From Mermis nigrescens (Eukaryota; Nematoda; Enoplea; Mermithida; Mermithidae), in the NCBI GenBank assembly GCA_036768485.1, contig JAVLUZ010000154.1, positions 41,447,646-41,511,645 on the forward strand: DNA of 64,000 nt, written 5' to 3'. This document shows, in pieces, positions 55,320 to 64,000 of the stretch. Each line of letters begins with the position of its first letter. The stretch's first letter is position 1. A model generated the notes under the pieces. It saw nothing but the letters and a program-made list of their open reading frames with translations, did no database searches and was not told the DNA's origin. A program made the position numbers and the translations under genes.

Positions 55320-55790
55320 ATTTGTTTTAATAACATAACTTGTTACATTGATGACATCGCGGCTATAAATATTTCAAATTTTCTAGATTACATCAAAGAG
55401 ATTCACCTAAAATCATTAAATGTCACGGAAAATTTTCTGCTCAAAAGTTAGTTATTTAGACGTCGAAATTAATCTTTCTACACCGATTTCATAATGATTT
55501 TTGACAAAAGAGAACAATTTCGATTTCCAATTGTTAATTTCCCTTTTTCAGAGTCTAACGTACCTGAAGGTCTTTTTGTATGCCGTTTTTGTAAGTCAGC
55601 TCCACGTTTTGGGCGTCTTTGCTCTAAAGAAGAATTTTTCAAAGCACGCGCGAATCATCTGTCACTTAAATTGCAAAAACAGGGCTATAATGTTAAAATC
55701 ATGCGCCAAAATACTTCAAATTTCTAACAGCCACCTTTCTGATTTTCCAGCACATTCTTATATTCAAAACTGTTTGAGACCGTTTTGATT
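55320..55790 (+). pseudogene. Reverse-transcriptase remnant
   Basis: CYIDDIAAINISNFLDYI at 55341-55394 contains the YIDD catalytic motif of reverse transcriptases. 55494-55727 then has IFDKREQFRFPIVNFPF, the conserved DKRxxFxFPIVNFPF block that follows in a group of metazoan retroelement RTs, and KLQKQGYN near the end. Stops and frame changes separate these blocks, and the upstream RT domain is missing. The retroelement class is not certain. Confidence 0.65.
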
Positions 55791-55927
55791 TTATCATCAC
55801 AGTTAGACGTTGCTCCCTGCATTATGCGCATTAAATAAGTAGCTTCACTTAACTATTGTGCATTGTCATGTATGTCTTTGCCGTGATATTGTATATACGC
55901 CGCGTTGATGAATAGCGAAAAACATTT

Positions 55928-56007
55928 GGCTAGCCAGGACTCGAACCTTTGGGCTTCACACTGGTTACCGGCCCCAGCGTAAGCCTGACCAACCACACCA
56001 TCTAGCC
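55928..56007 (-). pseudogene. First, divergent tRNA-like unit
   Basis: About 80 bp with the same ends (GGCTAGA..CTAGCC) and B box GGTTCGAGTCC, but extra bases in the D arm, anticodon arm and variable loop. The D and T stems no longer pair well. It marks the array edge. Confidence 0.6.
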
Positions 56008-59000
56008 GTAATTCGAGAAAACAAACTTCACGCCTGAGATACAGGGAAGTCGGGGAGAAAGCTCCCACCAGCACTAACCTCAACACAGTGTGCTGAATGA
56101 ATAGCGAAAAACATTTGGCTAGCCAGGACTCGAACCTGGGCTTCCTGGTTACCGGCCAAGCGTGCTTCCAACTTACACCATCCAGCCAGCGATTCCAGAA
56201 AACAAACTTTACGCCTGAGATACAGGGAAGTCGGGGAGGAAAGCTCCACCAGCACTAACCTCAGCACAGTGTGCTGAATGAATAGCGAAAAACATTTGGC
56301 TAGCCAGGACTCGGACCTGGGCTTCCTGGTTACCAGCCAAGTGTGCTTCCAACTACACCATCTAGTCCGTGATTCGAGAAACAAACTTCACGCCTGTGAT
56401 ACAAGGAAGTCGGGGGAGAAAGCTCCACCAGCACTAACCTCAACACAGTGTGCTGAATGAATAGCGAAAAGCATTTGGCTAGCCAGGACTCGAACCTGGG
56501 CTTCCTGGTTACCGGCCAAGCGTGCTTCCAACTCACCATCTAGCCGTAATTCGAGAAACAAACTTTACGCCTGTGATACAAGGAAGTCGGGAGAAAGCTC
56601 CACCAGCACTAACCTCAACACAGTGTGCTGAATGAATAGCGAAAAACATTTGGCTAGCCAGGACTCGAACCTGGGCTTCCTGGTTACCGGCCAAGCGTGC
56701 TTCCAACTACACCATCTAGCCGTAATTCGAGAAACAAACTTTACGCCTGTGATACAAGGAAGTCGGGGAGAAAGCTCCACCAGCACTAACCTCAACACAG
56801 TGTGCTGAATGAATAGCTGAAAAACATTTGGCTAGCCAGGACTCGAACCTGGGCTTCCTGGTTACCGGCCAAGCGTGCTTCCAACTACACCATCTAGCCG
56901 TAATTCGAGAAACAAACTTTACGCCTGTGATACAAGGAAGTCGGAGAAAGCTCCACCAGCACTAACCTCAACACAGTGTGCTGAATGAATAGCGAAAAAC
57001 ATTTGGCTAGCCAGGACTCGAACCTGGGCTTCCTGGTTACCGGCCAAGCATGCTTCCAACTACACCATCTAGCCGTAATTCAAGAAACAAACTTCACGCC
57101 TGTGATACAGGGAAGTCGGGGAGAAAGCTCCACCAGCACTAACCTCAACACAGTGTGCTGAATGAATAGCGAAAAACATTTGGCTAGCCAGGACTCGAAC
57201 CTGGGCTTCCTGGTTACCGGCCAAGCGTGCTTCCAACTACACCATCTAGCCGTAATTCGAGAAACAAACTTTACGCCTGTGATACAAGGAAGTCGGGGAG
57301 AAAGCTCCACCAGCACTAACCTCAACACAGTGTGCTGAATGAATAGCGAAAAGCATTTGGCTAGCCAGGACTCGAACCTGGGCTTCCTGGTTACCGGCCA
57401 AGCGTGCTTCCAACTACACCATCTAGCCGTAATTCGAGAAACAAACTTTACGCCTGTGATACAGGGAAGTCGGGGAGAAAGCTCCACCAGCACTAACCTC
57501 AACACAGTGTGCTGAATGAATAGCGAAAAACATTTGGCTAGCCAGGACTCGAACCTGGGCTTCCTGGTTACCGGCCAAGCGTGCTTCCAACTACACCATC
57601 TAGCCGTAATTCGAGAAACAAACTTTACGACCTGTGATACAGGGAAGTCGGGGAGAAAGCTCCACCAGCACTAACCTCAACACAGTGTGCTGAATGAATA
57701 GCGAAAAACATTTGGCTAGCCAGGACTCGAACCTGGGCTTCCTGGTTACCGGCCAAGCGTGCTTCCAACTACACCATCTGGCCGTAATTCGAAGAAACAA
57801 ACTTTACGCCTGTGATACAAGGAAGTCGGGGAGAAAGCTCCACCAGCACTAACCTCAACACAGTGTGCTGAATGAATAGCGAAAAACATTTGGCTAGCCA
57901 GGACTCGAACCTGGGCTTCCTGGTTACCGGCCAAGCATGCTTCCAACTACACCATCTAGCCGTAATTCGAGAAACAAACTTCACGCCTGTGATACAGGGA
58001 AGTCGGGGAGAAAGCTCCACCAGCACTAACCTCAACACAGTGTGCTGAATGAATAGCGAAAAACATTTGGCTAGCCAGGACTCGAACCTGGGCTTCCTGG
58101 TTACCGGCCAAGCGTGCTTCCAACTACACCATCTAGCCGTAATTCGAGAAACAAACTTTACGATTGTGATACAGGGAAGTCGGGAGAAAGCTCCACCAGC
58201 ACTAACCTCAACACAGTGTGCTGAATGAATAGCGAAAAACATTTGGCTAGCCAGGACTCGAACCTGGGCTTCCTGGTTACCGGCCAAGCGTGCTTCCAAC
58301 TACACCATCTAGCCGTAATTCGAGAAACAAACTTTACGCCTGTGATACAAGGAAGTCGGGGAGAAAGCTCCACCAGCACTAACCTCAACACAGTGTGCTG
58401 AATGAATAGCGAAAAACATTTGGCTAGCCAGGACTCGAACCTGGGCTTCCTGGTTACCGGCCAAGCGTGCTTCCAACTACACCATCTAGCCGTAATTCGA
58501 GAAACAAACTTTACGCCTGTGATACAGGGAAGTCGGGGAGAAAGCTCCACCAGCACTAACCTCAACACAGTGTGCTGAATGAATAGCGAAAAAACATTTG
58601 GCTAGCCAGGACTCGAACCTGGGCTTCCTGGTTACCGGCCAAGCGTGCTTCCAACTACACCATCTAGCCGTAATTCGAGAAACAAACTTTACGCCTGTGA
58701 TACAAGGAAGTCGGGAGAAAGCTCCACCAGCACTAACCTCAACACAGTGTGCTGAATGAATAGCGAAAAACATTTGGCTAGCCAGGACTCGAACCTGGGC
58801 TTCCTGGTTACCGGCCAAGCGTGCTTCCAACTACACCATCTAGCCGTAATTCGAGAAACAAACTTTACGCCTGTGATACAAGGAAGTCGGGGAGAAAGCT
58901 CCACCAGCACTAACCTCAACACAGTGTGCTGAATGAATAGCGAAAAACATTTGGCTAGCCAGGACTCGAACCTGGGCTTCCTGGTTACCGGCCAAGCGTG

Positions 59001-60720
59001 CTTCCAACTACACCATCTAGCCGTAATTCGAGAAACAAACTTTACGCCTGTGATACAAGGAAGTCGGGGAGAAAGCTCCACCAGCACTAACCTCAACACA
59101 GTGTGCTGAATGAATAGCGAAAAACATTTGGCTAGCCAGGACTCGAACCTGGGCTTCCTGGTTACCGGCCAAGCGTGCTTCCAACTACACCATCTAGCCG
59201 TAATTCGAGAAACAAACTTTACGCCTGTGATACAAGGAAGTCGGGGAGAAAGCTCCACCAGCACTAACCTCAACACAGTGTGCTGAATGAATAGCGAAAA
59301 ACATTTGGCTAGCCAGGACTCGAACCTGGGCTTCCTGGTTACCGGCCAAGCGTGCTTCCAACTACACCATCTAGCCGTAATTCGAGAAACAAACTTTACG
59401 CCTGTGATACAAGGAAGTCGGGAGAAAGCTCCACCAGCACTAACCTCAACACAGTGTGCTGAATGAATAGCGAAAAACATTTGGCTAGCCAGGACTCGAA
59501 CCTGGGCTTCCTGGTTACCGGCCAAGCGTGCTTCCAACTACACCATCTAGCCGTAATTCGAGAAACAAACTTTACGCCTGTGATACAAGGAAGTCAGGGA
59601 GAAAGCTCCACCAGCACTAACCTCAACACAGTGTGCTGAATGAATAGCGAAAAACATTTGGCTAGCCAGGACTCGAACCTGGGCTTCCTGGTTACCGGCC
59701 AAGCGTGCTTCCAACTACACCATCTAGCCGTAATTCGAGAAACAAACTTTACGCCTGTGATACAAGGAAGTCGGGGAGAAAGCTCCACCAGCACTAACCT
59801 CAACACAGTGTGCTGAATGAATAGCGAAAAACATTTGGCTAGCCAGGACTCGAACCTGGGCTTCCTGGTTACCGGCCAAGCGTGCTTCCAACTACACCAT
59901 CTAGCCGTAATTCGAGAAACAAACTTTACGCCTGTGATACAAGGAAGTCGGGAGAAAGCTCCACCAGCACTAACCTCAACACAGTGTGCTGAATGAATAG
60001 CGAAAAACATTTGGCTAGCCAGGACTCGAACCTGGGCTTCCTGGTTACCGGCCAAGCGTGCTTCCAACTACACCATCTAGCCGTAATTCGAGAAACAAAC
60101 TTTACGCCTGTGATACAAGGAAGTCGGGGAGAAAGCTCCACCAGCACTAACCTCAACACAGTGTGCTGAATGAATAGCGAAAAACATTTGGCTAGCCAGG
60201 ACTCGAACCTGGGCTTCCTGGTTACCGGCCAAGCGTGCTTCCAACTACACCATCTAGCCGTAATTCGAGAAACAAACTTTACGCCTGTGATACAAGGAAG
60301 TCGGGGAGAAAGCTCCACCAGCACTAACCTCAACACAGTGTGCTGAATGAATAGCGAAAAACATTTGGCTAGCCAGGACTCGAACCTGGGCTTCCTGGTT
60401 ACCGGCCAAGCGTGCTTCCAACTACACCATCTAGCCGTAATTCGAGAAACAAACTTTACGCCTGTGATACAAGGAAGTCGGGGAGAAAGCTCCACCAGCA
60501 CTAACCTCAACACAGTGTGCTGAATGAATAGCGAAAAACATTTGGCTAGCCAGGACTCGAACCTGGGCTTCCTGGTTACCGGCCAAGCGTGCTTCCAACT
60601 ACACCATCTAGCCGTAATTCGAGAAACAAACTTTACGCCTGTGATACAAGGAAGTCGGGGAGAAAGCTCCACCAGCACTAACCTCAACACAGTGTGCTGA
60701 ATGAATAGCGAAAAACATTT

Positions 60721-60790
60721 GGCTAGCCAGGACTCGAACCTGGGCTTCCTGGTTACCGGCCAAGCGTGCTTCCAACTACACCATCTAGCC
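60721..60790 (-). tRNA. Representative consensus tRNA-like unit (anticodon position GGT, Thr-type)
   Basis: On the minus strand: acceptor 5' GGCTAGA, A box TGGTGTAGTTGG (perfect fit), D stem GTGT/GCAC, anticodon stem CTTGG/CCAGG with loop CCGGTAA, variable AAGC, T stem CCAGG/CCTGG with TTCGAGT loop, B box GGTTCGAGTCC (perfect fit), acceptor 3' CTAGCC. TTTTT follows five bases after the end, a pol III terminator. Oddities: position 33 is C where U is nearly universal, and the 3' acceptor strand has six bases, leaving A7 unpaired. It could be transcribed but may not be a functional decoding tRNA. The other units share this layout. Confidence 0.6.
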
Positions 60791-63700
60791 GTAATTCGAG
60801 AAACAAACTTTACGCCTGTGATACAAGGAAGTCGGGGAGAAAGCTCCACCAGCACTAACCTCAACACAGTGTGCTGAATGAATAGCGAAAAACATTTGGC
60901 TAGCCAGGACTCGAACCTGGGCTTCCTGGTTACCGGCCAAGCGTGCTTCCAACTACACCATCTAGCCATAATTCGAGAAACAAACTTTACGCCTGTGATA
61001 CAAGGAAGTCGGGGAGAAAGCTCCACCAGCACTAACCTCAACACAGTGTGCTGAATGAATAGCGAAAAACATTTGGCTAGCCAGGACTCGAACCTGGGCT
61101 TCCTGGTTACCGGCCAAGCGTGCTTCCAACTACACCATCTAGCCGTAATTCGAGAAACAAACTTTACGCCTGTGATACAAGGAAGTCGGGGAGAAAGCTC
61201 CACCAGCACTAACCTCAACACAGTGTGCTGAATGAATAGCGAAAAACATTTGGCTAGCCAGGACTCGAACCTGGGCTTCCTGGTTACCGGCCAAGCGTGC
61301 TTCCAACTACACCATCTAGCCGTAATTCGAGAAACAAACTTTACGCCTGTGATACAAGGAAGTCGGGGAGAAAGCTCCACCAGCACTAACCTCAACACAG
61401 TGTGCTGAATGAATAGCGAAAAACATTTGGCTAGCCAGGACTCGAACCTGGGCTTCCTGGTTACCGGCCAAGCGTGCTTCCAACTACACCATCTAGCCGT
61501 AATTCGAGAAACAAACTTTACGCCTGTGATACAAGGAAGTCGGGGAGAAAGCTCCACCAGCACTAACCTCAACACAGTGTGCTGAATGAATAGCGAAAAA
61601 CATTTGGCTAGCCAGGACTCGAACCTGGGCTTCCTGGTTACCGGCCAAGCGTGCTTCCAACTACACCATCTAGCCATAATTCGAGAAACAAACTTTACGC
61701 CTGTGATACAAGGAAGTCGGGGAGAAAGCTCCACCAGCACTAACCTCAACACAGTGTGCTGAATGAATAGCGAAAAACATTTGGCTAGCCAGGACTCGAA
61801 CCTGGGCTTCCTGGTTACCGGCCAAGCGTGCTTCCAACTACACCATCTAGCCATAATTCGAGAAACAAACTTTACGCCTGTGATACAAGGAAGTCGGGGA
61901 GAAAGCTCCACCAGCACTAACCTCAACACAGTGTGCTGAATGAATAGCGAAAAACATTTGGCTAGCCAGGACTCGAACCTGGGCTTCCTGGTTACCGGCC
62001 AAGCGTGCTTCCAACTACACCATCTAGCCATAATTCGAGAAACAAACTTTACGCCTGTGATACAAGGAAGTCGGGGAGAAAGCTCCACCAGCACTAACCT
62101 CAACACAGTGTGCTGAATGAATAGCGAAAAACATTTGGCTAGCCAGGACTCGAACCTGGGCTTCCTGGTTACCGGCCAAGCGTGCTTCCAACTACACCAT
62201 CTAGCCATAATTCGAGAAACAAACTTTACGCCTGTGATACAAGGAAGTCGGGGAGAAAGCTCCACCAGCACTAACCTCAACACAGTGTGCTGAATGAATA
62301 GCGAAAAACATTTGGCTAGCCAGGACTCGAACCTGGGCTTCCTGGTTACCGGCCAAGCGTGCTTCCAACTACACCATCTAGCCGTAATTCGAGAAACAAA
62401 CTTTACGCCTGTGATACAAGGAAGTCGGGGAGAAAGCTCCACCAGCACTAACCTCAACACAGTGTGCTGAATGAATAGCGAAAAACATTTGGCTAGCCAG
62501 GACTCGAACCTGGGCTTCCTGGTTACCGGCCAAGCGTGCTTCCAACTACACCATCTAGCCGTAATTCGAGAAACAAACTTTACGCCTGTGATACAAGGAA
62601 GTCGGGGAGAAAGCTCCACCAGCACTAACCTCAACACAGTGTGCTGAATGAATAGCGAAAAACATTTGGCTAGCCAGGACTCGAACCTGGGCTTCCTGGT
62701 TACCGGCCAAGCGTGCTTCCAACTACACCATCTAGCCATAATTCGAGAAACAAACTTTACGCCTGTGATACAAGGAAGTCGGGGAGAAAGCTCCACCAGC
62801 ACTAACCTCAACACAGTGTGCTGAATGAATAGCGAAAAACATTTGGCTAGCCAGGACTCGAACCTGGGCTTCCTGGTTACCGGCCAAGCGTGCTTCCAAC
62901 TACACCATCTAGCCGTAATTCGAGAAACAAACTTTACGCCTGTGATACAGGGAAGTCGGGGAGAAAGCTCCACCAGCACTAACCTCAACACAGTGTGCTG
63001 AATGAATAGCGAAAAACATTTGGCTAGCCAGGACTCGAACCTGGGCTTCCTGGTTACCGGCCAAGCGTGCTTCCAACTACACCATCTAGCCGTAATTCGA
63101 GAAACAAACTTTACGCCTGTGATACAAGGAAGTCGGGGAGAAAGCTCCACCAGCACTAACCTCAACACAGTGTGCTGAATGAATAGCGAAAAACATTTGG
63201 CTAGCCAGGACTCGAACCTGGGCTTCCTGGTTACCGGCCAAGCGTGCTTCCAACTACACCATCTAGCCATAATTCGAGAAACAAACTTTACGCCTGTGAT
63301 ACAAGGAAGTCGGGGAGAAAGCTCCACCAGCACTAACCTCAACACAGTGTGCTGAATGAATAGCGAAAAACATTTGGCTAGCCAGGACTCGAACCTGGGC
63401 TTCCTGGTTACCGGCCAAGCATGCTTCCAACTACACCATCTAGCCGTAATTCGAGAAACAAACTTTACGCCTGTGATACAAGGAAGTCGGGAGAAAGCTC
63501 CACCAGCACTAACCTCAACACAGTGTGCTGAATGAATAGCGAAAAACATTTGGCTAGCCAGGACTCGAACCTGGGCTTCCTGGTTACCGGCCAAGCGTGC
63601 TTCCAACTACACCATCTAGCCGTAATTCGAGAAACAAACTTTACGCCTGTGATACAAGGAAGTCGGGGAGAAAGCTCCACCAGCACTAACCTCAACACAG

Positions 63701-64000
63701 TGTGCTGAATGAATAGCGAAAAACATTTGGCTAGCCAGGACTCGAACCTGGGCTTCCTGGTTACCGGCCAAGCGTGCTTCCAACTACACCATCTAGCCGT
63801 AATTCGAGAAACAAACTTTACGCCTGTGATACAAGGAAGTCGGGGAGAAAGCTCCACCAGCACTAACCTCAACACAGTGTGCTGAATGAATAGCGAAAAA
63901 CATTTGGCTAGCCAGGACTCGAACCTGGGCTTCCTGGTTACCGGCCAAGCGTGCTTCCAACTACACCATCTAGCCGTAATTCGAGAAACAAACTTTACGC

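Larger units (their letters stand above)
55862..64000 (-). repeat. Tandem array of 46 tRNA-like units, ~177-bp period
   Basis: Each unit has a 70-bp tRNA-like sequence on the minus strand plus about 107 bp of spacer (cacgcc..tgatacaaggaag, ctccaccagcactaacctc, acacagtgtgctgaatgaat). Left edges of the tRNA-like parts run from 55928, 56117, 56298, 56477 and 56652 through to 63729 and 63906. Spacing is 175-189 bp at the left edge and almost always 176-177 bp from 57005 on. The first units carry insertions and many changes, while inner units are nearly identical. That is the edge-versus-centre pattern of an array homogenised by unequal exchange. The array runs past the window end. Frames of up to 1226 codons across it arise because 177 is a multiple of three. 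Confidence 0.93.

Noticed and set aside
59926..63606. A 1226-codon minus-strand open frame and several similar shorter ones
   Set aside because: They run through the 177-bp satellite; 177 is 59 codons, so any frame without a stop in one unit stays open. The translation is a plain repeat of a non-coding unit.
55862..64000. CRISPR-like appearance of regular repeats
   Set aside because: The whole unit repeats with no variable spacers, the period is 177 bp, and the genome is eukaryotic.

Overview
The window is nuclear DNA from an invertebrate animal, most likely an arthropod. It is AT-rich, has a spliced alpha-1,3-fucosyltransferase gene with GT-AG introns, and is otherwise packed with nested transposable elements: hAT-type MITEs, a Merlin-like element, a Ty3/Gypsy retrotransposon and a Maverick/Polinton. 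It ends in a long satellite built from a tRNA-like unit. No species can be named from the sequence alone.

Layout. 1-14583 is host sequence with one recognisable gene: a three-exon GT10 fucosyltransferase on the minus strand (9575 down to 4237). Its introns and flanks are full of dispersed repeats. A 1.33-kb hAT-like element abuts its start codon and a hAT MITE sits 27 bp from an intron acceptor. 14589-44244 is one Maverick/Polinton. It has terminal inverted repeats starting AGYAGTAAGGAG and carries, all on the plus strand, DNA polymerase B (broken), integrase (frameshifted), packaging ATPase, a PX-like protein, a second small protein, a membrane-active-type small protein, major capsid, cysteine protease and minor capsid. 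It has been entered by a Merlin-like element (14946-15710), a complete 9.66-kb Gypsy element (17435-27093), an unclassified block of about 3.9 kb (28091-31955), a 3.8-kb near-complete palindrome (36549-40370) and a hAT MITE (43861-44048).

44245-45473 holds about 2.5 copies of a 474-bp tandem repeat. 45474-55065 is a 9.6-kb element with the same AGTAGTAA ends and a perfect 6-bp target duplication. It has no virion genes: a 4.27-kb direct duplication plus an inverted end arm, and it shares a minisatellite block with the polymerase-integrase spacer of the Polinton. 55320-55790 is a reverse-transcriptase remnant. From about 55860 to the window end runs a tandem array of 46 tRNA-like units, mostly 177 bp apart.

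How the parts relate. Six Polinton transcription units are each preceded by the identical 11-mer CTATAAATACT, and the polymerase gene by four copies of CTATAAATAT, which suggests an element-wide promoter code. The 3.8-kb and 9.6-kb elements share terminal sequence, 6-bp target duplications and internal sequence with the Polinton, so they look like non-autonomous dependants of this Polinton family. The Gypsy element carries an intact, very basic 514-codon third reading frame that I cannot assign to any family.
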